Source: Psychrobacillus sp. OK028
Lineage (GTDB): Bacteria > Bacillota > Bacilli > Bacillales_A > Planococcaceae
Reading direction: 5' to 3'
Length of the DNA stretch: 64,000 nt
Assembly: GCF_900103605.1 (NCBI RefSeq)
Contig: NZ_FNHY01000011.1
Coordinates: 1 to 64,000 of the forward strand
Under the pieces are notes generated by a model. It saw only the letters and a list, made by a program, of their open reading frames with translations, searched no databases and had not been told where the DNA came from. The position numbers and the translations under genes were made by a program. Below are positions 52,576 through 61,902 of the stretch, in pieces. The number at the start of each line of letters is the position of its first letter. The stretch's first letter is position 1.

Positions 52576-53502
52576 ATGAAAAAGACAATGGGTTTATTAG
52601 TAATGGCTTATGGAACTCCATATTCAGAGGCAGATATTGAACGATATTATACACATATCAGACGTGGTCGTAAGCCAAGTGATGAGCAACTTGCTGATCT
52701 AACTGGACGTTACGAAGCAATCGGTGGGATTTCTCCACTAGCTAAAATAACGGAAAGCCAAGCAAAAGGATTATGTAATCGTTTAAATGAATTGCAAGAT
52801 GAAATTGAATTTAAACTATATATTGGATTGAAGCATATTGAGCCTTTCTTAGAGGACGCGGTTGCAGAAATGCATAAAGACGGCATTACGGAAGCAGTAT
52901 CAATGGTATTAGCACCTCACTTCTCGACTTTCTCTATTAAGTCCTATAATGGTCGTATTCAAGAGGAAGCAGAGAAGCTGGGTAACCTGAAAATTACTTC
53001 TGTAGAAAGCTGGTATGATGAACCAAAATTCATCCAGTATTGGAGCGATAAGGTTGGCGCGGCATTCGCAGAAATGTCAGAAGAGCAGCGTGAAAAAGCA
53101 TGTTTAATCGTCTCAGCTCACTCTTTACCAGAAAAAATTAAAGAATTAGGCGATCCATACCCAGATCAATTGCAAGAAACAGCTGACCTAATTGCTGCGG
53201 CAGCGGGCGTGAAAAACTACGCAGTAGGCTGGCAAAGTGCTGGACAAACTCCTGAGCCTTGGATAGGTCCAGATGTACAGGATTTAACTCGTGAATTACA
53301 CGAACAAAAAGGATACACTACGTTTGTATACACTCCAGTTGGATTCGTTGCAGAGCATTTAGAAGTTCTTTATGATAATGATTACGAATGTAAAGTTGTA
53401 TGTGATGATATCGGTGCAACATATGTGCGCCCAGAAATGCCAAATGCTCAACCTCAATTTATCGATGCAATGGCTGATGTTGTTTTGAAGCATTTAAGAT
53501 AA
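52576..53502 (+). CDS. hemH: Ferrochelatase (coproporphyrin ferrochelatase type)
   Basis: A 308-residue enzyme inserting iron; in Bacillota the substrate is coproporphyrin III. The active His is in [10 protein letters not shown] and the Glu in [18 protein letters not shown] at 52576 lies eight bases after GAGG. The gene is followed by a terminator, not by hemY. Confidence 0.95.
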   Translation: MKKTMGLLVMAYGTPYSEADIERYYTHIRRGRKPSDEQLADLTGRYEAIGGISPLAKITESQAKGLCNRLNELQDEIEFKLYIGLKHIEPFLEDAVAEMHKDGITEAVSMVLAPHFSTFSIKSYNGRIQEEAEKLGNLKITSVESWYDEPKFIQYWSDKVGAAFAEMSEEQREKACLIVSAHSLPEKIKELGDPYPDQLQETADLIAAAAGVKNYAVGWQSAGQTPEPWIGPDVQDLTRELHEQKGYTTFVYTPVGFVAEHLEVLYDNDYECKVVCDDIGATYVRPEMPNAQPQFIDAMADVVLKHLR

Positions 53503-53524
53503 TATTATAAGAGTTAGGTTAAAC

Positions 53525-53560
53525 GTCTTAAACATCTTCTTGGTGTTTAGGACATTTTTT
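53525..53560 (+). terminator. Terminator after hemEH
   Basis: Stem GTCTTAAACA / TGTTTAGGAC then ATTTTTT, which ends the operon before a hemY could follow. Confidence 0.85.
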
Positions 53561-53664
53561 ATAATATGAAACTCTTCGCAGTTGAATGGAACCTCAAATA
53601 TTCAAATCTATTTCAAACTTTTTTCACATGTCCTCGTTATAATGAAAGAAATGGGGGTGGATAG

Positions 53665-54603
53665 GTGAAAAAGTTATATATGCTATTGTTAATTTGTTTT
53701 ATTGGTGGTTGTTCAGAGACAGCTTATCCAGCCATCCCCACACATACTGATTTTGTTGCTAGCTTAAATTCATTAGGTGGTAGTATTGATTTTATTTCCG
53801 ATGAGGCTGAAATATTAGAGTCTTGGGAGCTAGAGGAGGCCTATACTGGATTTGCCTTAGTAAAAGATGACTTACTCCTGCTCTACGGATATACCGTTGA
53901 ACAGGCCCCTATAATTGAATTGTCAACTGGCAAACAGGTAGCTTCCATTGATGTAGGCGAGGGTACTACCTATGCATATGTATATGAAGAAAAAGTTTAT
54001 ATAGCAAATGCACTAAAAAATACCGTATCTGCCTATAATATAAAAGGAAAAAAACTGCAGGCTAGTTCTACTGGTAATTATCCTATGGCAATGATTTCTG
54101 ATGGAAAACATATTTTTGTCGTCAACTTTAAGGATGAAGTCCTTTCTGTTCTCTCTATGAATTTGGAACAAGTGGATGAGTGGGTGATACCGACTTCTTC
54201 TCACGGTCTTTTCATACAAGACAATGAGCTTTGGCTTGGTGGTCACGGTGCAGGGAGTAGCCCCAATAGCTCTATCAAGAGAATTAATATAGAATCTGGT
54301 GAACTTATAGGAGAAATCGAAGCTCCAATAATGCCAATAAATATGGCTAGAGCATCAAATGGACATATTTTCACCGTAAGTCATGGAAGTAGTACAGTAT
54401 ATGAACTTTCAGAATCTGGAGAAGTGTTAAACTCACTCAAAGCTGGGGCCAACCCGTTTTGGATTAGCTCCTTTGGGGAAAGTATGGTTCTTGCTGGTTA
54501 TGATGATCACCAATTATATTTTATACAATCGAATGATATTATAAAAAAATTACAGGTCGGAAAAGGCCCGTTCCAATTGGTCGTAAGGGAGGTAGAGCGA
54601 TGA
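53665..54603 (+). CDS. Beta-propeller lipoprotein (YncE-like)
   Basis: A 312-residue lipoprotein. Lipobox IGGC, then repeated blades of the form x-V-Y-I-A-N-A and I-F-V-V-N, as in YncE/NHL-type beta-propellers, with strands such as AYVYEEKVYIANALKNTVSAYN and HIFVVNFKDEVLSVLS. Function unknown; likely a sensor or binding protein for the kinase downstream. GTG start with GGGGGTGG. A -10 TATAAT is at 53638-53643, but no clear -35, suggesting activation. The stop overlaps the next start (ATGA). Confidence 0.82.
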   Translation: MKKLYMLLLICFIGGCSETAYPAIPTHTDFVASLNSLGGSIDFISDEAEILESWELEEAYTGFALVKDDLLLLYGYTVEQAPIIELSTGKQVASIDVGEGTTYAYVYEEKVYIANALKNTVSAYNIKGKKLQASSTGNYPMAMISDGKHIFVVNFKDEVLSVLSMNLEQVDEWVIPTSSHGLFIQDNELWLGGHGAGSSPNSSIKRINIESGELIGEIEAPIMPINMARASNGHIFTVSHGSSTVYELSESGEVLNSLKAGANPFWISSFGESMVLAGYDDHQLYFIQSNDIIKKLQVGKGPFQLVVREVER

Positions 54604-55274
54604 CTACTATTTTAATCGTAGACGATGAACGAGAAATGCGTAAGCTAGTCGAACTTCATTTACTACAAGCAGGTCATCAAGTACTCCATGCAGATAACGG
54701 CGAGGTCGCTATTGAAGTAGTACATACTTCCAAAGTGGACTTAATATTGTTAGATGTAATGATGCCAGAAATGAGTGGTTTCGAGGTTTGTGAGAAAATA
54801 CGAGCATTTTCATCTGTACCTATTATCTTTCTAACAGCATTAGATGCTAAGACAGATTTAGTGAAGGGGTTAAAGCTAGGCGGGGATGATTATGTTATTA
54901 AACCATTTACAGCTATTGAACTAATGGCACGTATTAATGCAATATTTCGTAGAGCTGGTATTTCTACTGTGGATGAACATCATAAAGCAGGAATTATTAA
55001 ACACAATTCAGTAGGTAGAAAAATTTCAGTTAATAATGAAAAAATACAGCTGACGTTAAAGGAGTACGAACTACTTCTTATATTTATGAATCATGAAGGG
55101 AAAGCTTTTTCCAGAGAGCAGTTATTGGAACGGATTTGGGGGATAGATTATGAAGGTGGAACCCGCACTGTTGATACGCATATTAAGACGCTACGCTTGA
55201 AATTAGGAGAACAGGCAGGGAAATATATTGAGACAGTATGGGGGATAGGTTATCGATTTGAGGTTGTAGAATGA
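54600..55274 (+). CDS. OmpR-family response regulator
   Basis: A 224-residue regulator. Receiver with DDEREMRKL, phospho-Asp in ILLDVMMPEMSG, Thr in FLTALD and Lys in YVIKPF; winged-helix C domain with LTLKEYELLLIFM and GTRTVDTHIKTLRLKL. ATG overlaps the lipoprotein stop and its own stop overlaps the kinase start, so the pair is translated together. Confidence 0.93.
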   Translation: MTTILIVDDEREMRKLVELHLLQAGHQVLHADNGEVAIEVVHTSKVDLILLDVMMPEMSGFEVCEKIRAFSSVPIIFLTALDAKTDLVKGLKLGGDDYVIKPFTAIELMARINAIFRRAGISTVDEHHKAGIIKHNSVGRKISVNNEKIQLTLKEYELLLIFMNHEGKAFSREQLLERIWGIDYEGGTRTVDTHIKTLRLKLGEQAGKYIETVWGIGYRFEVVE

Positions 55275-56665
55275 AAAAACTATCAGTGAAAATTTGGATG
55301 TTACTTCTTTTATTCATTGCTATCACGATTGTATTCTTAGTAATATTCACTAATTTTCTTTATGAGGAGCTGTATGTTGAGGATACAGAAACTTCGATGA
55401 TCGAGATTGCAGTAAATTTACAAGATATGTATAATGGTGGACCTGTAACAAATGAATTCATCAAGCGAACTGAAGACTTCAATCGTTTTTCCGATATGGA
55501 GGTTTTTGCAGTTCGAAACCCGAAAGAACTTAGTGCTTGCCTCCCATTTGATATAGACTATGAATCATTGATCGGACCTGAGGAACGTGTTCAACTTATA
55601 GCAGGAGAAACAGTTATTAAACGGGGATATGAGAAGAGATTTAATAGAGAAGTTGTCTCTGTTATTTATCCTTTAGTTGATGAAAATAGGTTGGAAGGAA
55701 TTATTTATGTATATGTACCTTTAACTAAAATGACAGAAATGGCTTCAAAGGATGTAATTTTTTTATTGGCAACAGTATCTCTTCTACTCCTTTTAATGGC
55801 GTGGATTAGTTTGAAAACGGTGCAAAAGGTTCTCGTACCGTTAGACAAACTTAAAGTAGCAGCAAATGAAATGGCAGTAGGGAATTATGAAACGCGAGTT
55901 AACATAAAATCCTCCGATGAAATTGGGGAACTTGCGAAAACCTTTAACCAAATGGCAACCTCTATTCAACAGGAGGATGAGAAAAAAAGAGATTTCTTAT
56001 CGATTGTCTCCCATGAGTTGCGTACACCGATTAGTTATATAAAAGGCTATGGCGAAGCATTTGAACAAGGGCTCGTTACAGAAGAAAAGAAAAAAGAGAT
56101 ATATACCCTTATTGTGCAAGAGGCCAATCGAATGCAGAAACTGACAAATGATTTGCTCACTTTAGCACGTTCGGAACACCATCAAGAAGTTCACTTGACA
56201 CCATTAGTATTATCGGAGGTTGTCCGCGAAGTATTGCAACTCGTAAAATCATTAGCAGATAAGAAACATATTAAGTTTACGGTTACCATAGACGAGGAAA
56301 CAATTATAAAAGCGGATGAACAAATGACCAAACAAATATTAATAAATATTTTAGAGAATGCTATCCACTACTCGTCTGACTCTTCTACCATTATTATAGG
56401 TAATGAACTATCAAAAAAAGAGACAACCATTCATATTAAAGATGAGGGATGTGGAATTGCACCTGAGCATCTAGCTCATATAACTGAAAGATTTTATCGG
56501 GTAAATAAGGCCAGAAGTCGTTTAGATGGTGGTACTGGTCTTGGATTATCTATTGCCTCTCAACTTATTGAATTGCAAAAAGGCAAACTTGATTTCAAAA
56601 GTGAGATAAAAAAAGGAACCGTCGCTTATATAACATTACCAATTTGGGAGGATTCATTTTTATGA
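55271..56665 (+). CDS. Sensor histidine kinase (HAMP type)
   Basis: A 464-residue membrane kinase: helix 1 (about 9-30), external domain of about 120 residues, helix 2 (about 161-180), HAMP, then HisKA with phospho-His in FLSIVSHELRTPISYIKGY and HATPase with NILENAIHYS, DEGCGIAPEH and GGTGLGLSIA. The external domain is flanked by genes for two lipoproteins, so its signal is likely extracytoplasmic. Overlaps both neighbours by ATGA. Confidence 0.93.
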   Translation: MKKLSVKIWMLLLLFIAITIVFLVIFTNFLYEELYVEDTETSMIEIAVNLQDMYNGGPVTNEFIKRTEDFNRFSDMEVFAVRNPKELSACLPFDIDYESLIGPEERVQLIAGETVIKRGYEKRFNREVVSVIYPLVDENRLEGIIYVYVPLTKMTEMASKDVIFLLATVSLLLLLMAWISLKTVQKVLVPLDKLKVAANEMAVGNYETRVNIKSSDEIGELAKTFNQMATSIQQEDEKKRDFLSIVSHELRTPISYIKGYGEAFEQGLVTEEKKKEIYTLIVQEANRMQKLTNDLLTLARSEHHQEVHLTPLVLSEVVREVLQLVKSLADKKHIKFTVTIDEETIIKADEQMTKQILINILENAIHYSSDSSTIIIGNELSKKETTIHIKDEGCGIAPEHLAHITERFYRVNKARSRLDGGTGLGLSIASQLIELQKGKLDFKSEIKKGTVAYITLPIWEDSFL

Positions 56666-57126
56666 AAAAAACATTAGCAGTTCTTGCATTAGCAACGATG
56701 ACACTTGTAGGATGTGGGGATAAAGAAGCACAGGATAGTACCTCTACTCATCATAATGAAGGAACATTAGAAGAAGTTGTAGTACATATCCAAACGGCTG
56801 AAAAACTTGCTGTAGATGAAGTTGTATTATCTGCCAAAGTATCACAATCGGATAAAGCGGTAGATGATGCTACAGTTGAGTTTGAAGTATGGGAATCAGG
56901 AAAGCGTGACGAAGGTCATATGATTGAAGGCAATTTAACGGAAGATGGCGTGTACGAAGCAAATTTTACATTTGACCATGATGGAATCTATTATATGTTT
57001 GCTCATACGAATGCAAGAGGACTTCATGTTATGCCTAAACAGGAACTGATCGTTGGAAATCCAGATATGACTAAAGTAATTCCGGATGATGCAGATGATT
57101 CGATGAGTCACATGAATCATGAATAA
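56662..57126 (+). CDS. FixH/YtkA-like lipoprotein
   Basis: A 154-residue lipoprotein, lipobox LVGC, followed by an HH pair, a YtkA/FixH-like beta domain (VVLSAKVSQSDKAVDDATVEFEV split across about residues 60-85, then GVYEANFTFDHDGIYYMF) and a C-terminal Met/His-rich end DDSMSHMNHE. That tail could bind copper, which is an inference. ATG at 56662 with GGGAGGA; overlaps the kinase stop. Last gene of the four-gene cassette. Confidence 0.82.
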   Translation: MKKTLAVLALATMTLVGCGDKEAQDSTSTHHNEGTLEEVVVHIQTAEKLAVDEVVLSAKVSQSDKAVDDATVEFEVWESGKRDEGHMIEGNLTEDGVYEANFTFDHDGIYYMFAHTNARGLHVMPKQELIVGNPDMTKVIPDDADDSMSHMNHE

Positions 57127-57168
57127 ATACTTGCGAAATAAATAAGAGCGGTGTATTATAATGACTAG

Positions 57169-57193
57169 ATGACCGAAAAGGTTTTCTGGTCAT
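57169..57193 (+). promoter_or_regulatory. YhgD operator candidate 1 / terminator
   Basis: ATGACC, 13 bases, GGTCAT, followed by eight T. It lies between the lipoprotein and yhgD. The same pattern with the same gap recurs before yhgE (57809-57833). As RNA it also makes a terminator hairpin, so both uses are possible. Confidence 0.6.
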
Positions 57194-57217
57194 TTTTTTT
57201 GATTGGAGTTGAATTAA

Positions 57218-57787
57218 ATGGATCGAAGACAGGAAATAGTAGATGCTGCAACTAAATCTTTTTCTTTATTCGGCTATAAAGCTACAACTATGGAGCAAAT
57301 AGCTAAGATTGCAAATGTAGGGAAAGGTACAATCTATACTTTTTTTGATAATAAAGAAGTACTGTTTCAAGAAATTGTATTGCGTATTATTGCAGAAATG
57401 AAACAAGAAGCGACAAAAGTGATTAAAGAGGAGGCAACTTTTCAAGAAAATGCGTATGCTGCCCTGATGAAGATGCTAGAATTTCGCGAAACCCATGAGT
57501 TATTCTCAAAAATTATTGCAGAGGAACAGGAATTGAAAACTCCACAGGTTAAGCAGATGAAAGCCCAAATTGAGCAGGCAATTGTTTCTTTTATAAAACA
57601 GAAGATTGATAAATATATAAATGCAGGGGAAGTTCGTCAGGTAAATAGTGAACTCGTTGCATACTTGCTACTAAAAGGGTATTTAGCGTTCGTTAATGAC
57701 TGGAACTTAACGCATGAGAAATCTCTAACAGAACAGGAAATCGCAGACTTTTTTCAAGGAACTATTTTTAAAAGTCTCATTATTTGA
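57218..57787 (+). CDS. yhgD: TetR-family regulator YhgD
   Basis: A 189-residue TetR repressor. HTH region ATTMEQIAKIANVGKGTIYT followed by FFDNKEVLFQEIV; ligand domain divergent. Adjacent yhgE and matching inverted repeats on both sides point to control of itself and yhgE. SD TTGGAG before ATG. Same order in B. subtilis (yhgD-yhgE). Confidence 0.9.
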   Translation: MDRRQEIVDAATKSFSLFGYKATTMEQIAKIANVGKGTIYTFFDNKEVLFQEIVLRIIAEMKQEATKVIKEEATFQENAYAALMKMLEFRETHELFSKIIAEEQELKTPQVKQMKAQIEQAIVSFIKQKIDKYINAGEVRQVNSELVAYLLLKGYLAFVNDWNLTHEKSLTEQEIADFFQGTIFKSLII

Positions 57788-57808
57788 GGCTTATTTTTTT
57801 AAAGAAAA

Positions 57809-57833
57809 ATGACCAAATGAACAAAGTGGTCAT
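57809..57833 (+). promoter_or_regulatory. YhgD operator candidate 2
   Basis: ATGACC-N13-GGTCAT again, extended by one further pair to ATGACCA / TGGTCAT. It stands directly before the yhgE ribosome site. No T run follows, so a terminator role is unlikely for this copy. Confidence 0.62.
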
Positions 57834-57854
57834 TTGGTATTAGGAGGATATTTT

Positions 57855-60044
57855 ATGATTAAATCAGAATGGAAAAGTATTTTAACAAATAGGAAACTAC
57901 TCATTCCAATAATTGCAGTGTTATTCATACCTGTTATGTACGCAGGAATGTTTTTATGGGCATTTTGGGATCCCTATGCAAACTTAAGTGATCTACCAGT
58001 AGCAGTAGTGAATGCAGATGAGGGTGCTACTTATAACGATACTACTTTATCGTTAGGAAATGACCTATCTGAGAAATTAAAGGAAAGTGGACAATTTAAG
58101 TTTGTTTCTGTTTCAAAGGAAGAAGCAGATGAGGGATTAGTAAATGAAGACTATTATTTATTAATCGAGATTCCAGAAAACTTTTCACAACATGCAACAA
58201 CATTATTAGATGAAGAACCTCAAAAGATGGTTATTACCTACAAAGCAAATGAAGGATATAACTTTCTATCCTCTCAAATTGGTGAAACCGCAATGGATCG
58301 AATTAGGGCGGAGGTAAATAAACAAGTATCTGCAACTTATGCGGAACAATTATTTGATTCTATTACAAAATTGGGAGATGGATTTGCTGAAGCTTCCGAT
58401 GGAGCAGGTGCATTAAAAGATGGTGCGGTAGAAATTAATACAGGCGCATCCGATTTAAAAGGCTATTTAGGGCAGTTGGCAAGTAGTACAATCGAACTTC
58501 GAGATGGCACTAGTACAGTTGTGGATGGTATTCAGAAGGCTACAACTGGTTCTACAGAATTAAATAAGGGATTATCCACACTTACAGATGGAACAAAGCA
58601 ATTAGCAGACGGTGTTAATCAAACTGCTACAGGGGCAGATCAATTAAACAGTGGAATTCAAACGTATACAAGTGGAGTAGCTAAACTAAACGAAAGCTAT
58701 CAATTATTAAGTGCAAAAGAAAAAGAATTACTTAAATCATTAGCTACATTACAGTCAAGCAGTGAAGCTATTAATAATAGCGTAATACAGTTATCTGGAG
58801 GTTCTACTCAGGTTACTGCTGGCATTCAAGCATTAGCGCAACAGTTAAACCAGCTTTCAGAATCATTACCAGCTGAACAGGCAGCAACCTTAAAAGAAAC
58901 AATAAAACAGATAGAAAATGGTAGTTCCACTGTATCGGCTGGTTTAGAAAAGCTGGCAAATGGCACAGCAGCTTTATCAACAGGAACAACTCAAGTAAGC
59001 AGTGGAGCAAATCAGCTTAGTGCAGGTTATACACAAGCACAGCAGGGGATATCCCAATTGAATGGCTCTTCAAGTTCATTAATAGAAGGTTCTAAAAAAT
59101 TAGCAGCAGGAACTAGTACACTAGCTTCAAAAATGAACGAATTAACAACAGGTATGCAGCAAGCATATGAAGGTTCTTCTAATTTAGTAGCAGGTCTAAA
59201 TGAATTAGCTGCTGGTTCAAGTCAGTTAAAAACAGGAACTGGAACATTAGCTGAAAAATCTGGTGAATTAGCAGATGGCTCAACAAAATTAACAGAGGGA
59301 ACGGAACAGTTAGCAGCAGGAACGGAGATTTTACAATCGAGCTTAAAGGATGCTAGTGAACAATCTAAAGAGGTATCAGCCAATAATTCCACATATGAAA
59401 TGGTAGCATCTCCAGTAGATGTAAAAGTCGAAGGAGTAAATGAGGTACCGAACTATGGCACAGGATTTACACCATATTTCTTATCTCTTGGATTATTTGT
59501 TGGTGCATTACTTATATCAATCGTATTTCCATTTGTGCAGTCTGCGATTAAGCCTACAAGTGGAGCATCTTGGTTTATAAGTAAGATTTCAGTCCTGGGA
59601 GTAGTAGGAATTATTCAATCTCTAGTAGTTGTAGCTATCGCTTTGTTTGCTTTAAAATTGGAGACACAAAGTGTAGGATTGTTTATATTATCTACAATCA
59701 TAACAAGCTTTACTTTCTTAGCTATTGTCCAATTGCTTGTAACGGTACTTGGTGATCCTGGTCGCTTTGTTGCAATTGTTATATTAATACTTCAATTGAC
59801 GACTAGTGCTGGTACTTTCCCATTGGAACTAATACCTCAGCCGTTACAAATCTTTAATAAATTCTTACCGATGACTTATTCAGTCCAAAGCTTTAAAGCT
59901 TCCATTTCAACAGGAGACTTGGGCAATTTCTGGTCCACTAATAGTGTGTTATTAGGATTTATGATAGTATGTCTGGCCTTAACTTTTGGATATTTCATGC
60001 TAATATTCAAAAAACGCTACTCTAAAGAAACAGCGGAAGCATAA
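57855..60044 (+). CDS. yhgE: YhgE/Pip-domain membrane protein
   Basis: A 729-residue protein: one N-terminal helix (about 13-35), a long extracellular part and a C-terminal ABC-2-type domain with five helices (from about 535). The extracellular part is a helical region of heptad-like repeats of the type L-x-D-G-x-x-x-L and L-x-x-G-T. Relatives include phage infection protein and ESX/YukD-associated exporters. ATG at 57855 with AGGAGG seven bases before. Possibly repressed by YhgD. Confidence 0.92.
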   Translation: MIKSEWKSILTNRKLLIPIIAVLFIPVMYAGMFLWAFWDPYANLSDLPVAVVNADEGATYNDTTLSLGNDLSEKLKESGQFKFVSVSKEEADEGLVNEDYYLLIEIPENFSQHATTLLDEEPQKMVITYKANEGYNFLSSQIGETAMDRIRAEVNKQVSATYAEQLFDSITKLGDGFAEASDGAGALKDGAVEINTGASDLKGYLGQLASSTIELRDGTSTVVDGIQKATTGSTELNKGLSTLTDGTKQLADGVNQTATGADQLNSGIQTYTSGVAKLNESYQLLSAKEKELLKSLATLQSSSEAINNSVIQLSGGSTQVTAGIQALAQQLNQLSESLPAEQAATLKETIKQIENGSSTVSAGLEKLANGTAALSTGTTQVSSGANQLSAGYTQAQQGISQLNGSSSSLIEGSKKLAAGTSTLASKMNELTTGMQQAYEGSSNLVAGLNELAAGSSQLKTGTGTLAEKSGELADGSTKLTEGTEQLAAGTEILQSSLKDASEQSKEVSANNSTYEMVASPVDVKVEGVNEVPNYGTGFTPYFLSLGLFVGALLISIVFPFVQSAIKPTSGASWFISKISVLGVVGIIQSLVVVAIALFALKLETQSVGLFILSTIITSFTFLAIVQLLVTVLGDPGRFVAIVILILQLTTSAGTFPLELIPQPLQIFNKFLPMTYSVQSFKASISTGDLGNFWSTNSVLLGFMIVCLALTFGYFMLIFKKRYSKETAEA

Positions 60045-60050
60045 TTTTTT

Positions 60051-60080
60051 AAACCCATCTCGCAAAAGAGGTGGGTTTTT
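60051..60080 (+). terminator. Terminator after yhgE
   Basis: Stem AACCCATCT / AGGTGGGTT followed by T residues. From 60081 to 60295 there is no gene. Confidence 0.85.
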
Positions 60081-60295
60081 GGTTAAAGTATAATTGTGAT
60101 ATCTCATCAGTCACATTCATCCTGCTGTAGTCGCCTCCTCCCACACAATCAATAGAGTGAGTAGAACTTAAGTTAATACAGACTCATAAAAAAATTGCAC
60201 AATAATGAAATAGCAACTAGCCTGTTCTAATACTAGTGAAAACGATAGAAATAAATAATGGTTTTAAAGTGTTCGTCTGTTTTCTATAATTCATA

Positions 60296-60336
60296 AAAAA
60301 ACCCACTAGAAAGGGGAATATCTAGTGGGATTTTTA
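60296..60336 (-). terminator. Terminator after yhfH
   Basis: Stem CCCACTAGA / TCTAGTGGG with A and T runs, after the yhfH stop on the minus strand. Confidence 0.82.
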
Positions 60337-60343
60337 TTATTAA

Positions 60344-60469
60344 TTAAATTTTAGTACATTTATCACAGTGGTTCCCGTAGCATTCATGTTGTTCTTCAAT
60401 TGCTTCACCACATGTAGCACATTTCTTTGCGGGCAGGTTACGGAAAAATTCAATTACGTTTTCTAACAT
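60344..60469 (-). CDS. yhfH: YhfH-family zinc-ribbon protein
   Basis: A 41-residue protein starting MLENVIEFFRNLPAKKC with two CxxC knuckles (CATC and CDKC) and a CYGNHC segment between, the YhfH form. Probably binds zinc; role unknown. GGAGG stands ten bases before ATG. Too short for ordinary gene calls but well supported by family and signals. Confidence 0.88.
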   Translation of the reverse strand: MLENVIEFFRNLPAKKCATCGEAIEEQHECYGNHCDKCTKI

Positions 60470-60591
60470 AGTTGTTCCACCTCCATCTGTTATATAACTA
60501 ACTTTATTATTAGTATTGTATTATAACACAGAACAATTTGTCAACATATTATAGGAACTTTTGATAAAATAATCTTAAAGGAGAGATGAAC

Positions 60592-61584
60592 ATGTATTTT
60601 ATTGATAATAAAGGAATTACAGATCCACGTATTAACTTAGCGATTGAGGAGTATGCATTGAATACAATGGACGTGGAAAAAGATTCTTTTTTTCTGTTTT
60701 ACATAAATCAACCTTCCATTATTATTGGAAGAAACCAAAATACGATAGAAGAGATAAATACTGATTTTGTTGAAGCGAATGGGATTATCCCAGTCCGGAG
60801 GCTATCTGGTGGCGGTGCTGTGTATCATGACTTAGGGAACTTGAATTACAGCTTTTTAACAAAGGATGATGGAGAGAGCTTCCGTAATTTCAAAAAGTTT
60901 ACGCAGCCTGTTATAGATGCACTTGCAAAAATGGGTGTAAATGCGGAGTTGTCCGGCAGAAATGATATTTTGGCGGAAGGGAAGAAAATCTCTGGGAATG
61001 CTCAGTACTCTACTAAGGGACGTATGTTTAGTCACGGAACATTAATGTTTGATACAGAAATTGACGCTGTTGTTTCAGCCCTAAAAGTAAGTAAGGATAA
61101 AATTGAATCCAAAGGCATTAAATCCATTCGGAGTCGTGTTACAAACATTAGCGAATTGTTAGAAAATCCAATGACAATCGAGCAATTCCGTACAGAACTT
61201 CTTGCTTCTATTTTTGAAGGAGAGGAAAATATTCAATACTGGGAGCTAACCGATCAAGACTGGGAAAATATCCACAAGCTTTCAGAAGAACGGTACCAAC
61301 AATGGGATTGGAATTTCGGTAAATCACCTAAATTCAATATGAAGCATTCACATCGTTTCCCAGTAGGTGGTGTAGATGTTCGGTTGGATGTAAGCAAAGG
61401 AATAATAGAAGAAGTGAAAATCTTTGGAGACTTCTTCGGCGTCGGTGATATGGCAGAAGTAGAACAGCTTCTAACTGGTCAGCCTTATAGTAAAGAAGGC
61501 ATTGAGGCAGCATTAGCAAACGTAGACGTACCTAAATACTTCGGTGGTATAACAAAAGAAGAGCTTGTTCAATTAATTTATTAA
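60592..61584 (+). CDS. lplJ: Lipoate-protein ligase LplJ
   Basis: A 330-residue ligase attaching free lipoate to E2 and H proteins. Lipoate/AMP site RRLSGGGAVYHDLGNLNYSF and Lys in GKKISGNAQY. The C-terminal domain ends KEELVQLIY. ATG at 60592 follows GGAG by eight bases. Its last ~70 bases and the terminator are repeated at 63712-63819. Confidence 0.95.
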   Translation: MYFIDNKGITDPRINLAIEEYALNTMDVEKDSFFLFYINQPSIIIGRNQNTIEEINTDFVEANGIIPVRRLSGGGAVYHDLGNLNYSFLTKDDGESFRNFKKFTQPVIDALAKMGVNAELSGRNDILAEGKKISGNAQYSTKGRMFSHGTLMFDTEIDAVVSALKVSKDKIESKGIKSIRSRVTNISELLENPMTIEQFRTELLASIFEGEENIQYWELTDQDWENIHKLSEERYQQWDWNFGKSPKFNMKHSHRFPVGGVDVRLDVSKGIIEEVKIFGDFFGVGDMAEVEQLLTGQPYSKEGIEAALANVDVPKYFGGITKEELVQLIY

Positions 61585-61626
61585 TAAATGGAAGAGAGTC
61601 TGACTTATGTTGGGCTCTTTTTTTGA
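61517..61626 (+). repeat. Direct repeat A: lplJ 3' end plus terminator
   Basis: 110 bases comprising the last codons of lplJ and the terminator AGAGTC / GGCTCT with seven T (61594-61624). About 95% identical to 63712-63819, with one base deleted and a few substitutions in the second copy. Confidence 0.88.
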
Positions 61627-61692
61627 ACAATGGAGTTCTGTCAAGAGACTAACCAAGGGTGAACCTCGCTAGTATAATTCGGTTTGAAAATT

Positions 61693-61888
61693 GCTTTCTA
61701 ATATTATATTTTGGCAGGTATTTTGAATGGATTCAATCAAAGAAGAAAAAGTAGAAACTTCTAATTTTTTGGCTGCAGTTACATGAGCTTCGATTCAATA
61801 AGGACAATCCGTTACATGAGCAACAGCTATAGCTATTAGTTCAAATAAGACTTCTGCTAAAGCTAATGGAGAACCCTACCATAAATGT
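61693..61888 (-). pseudogene. Carboxymuconolactone decarboxylase / AhpD-like remnant
   Basis: On the minus strand one frame reads ELIAIAVAHVTDCPY, a stop, then IEAHVTAAKKLEVSTF. In CMD/AhpD proteins this is ELIAIAVAHVTxCPYCIxxH, so the stop stands exactly where the second Cys of CxxC should be (TGA for TGT or TGC). A further stop lies upstream. Only the middle of the protein remains. Confidence 0.72.
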
Positions 61889-61902
61889 GTGTGATTTATA
61901 AA

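Noticed and set aside
61840-61850. Selenocysteine at the TGA of the AhpD-like frame
   Set aside because: A further stop upstream, missing gene ends and no recognisable SECIS-like structure favour a pseudogene.
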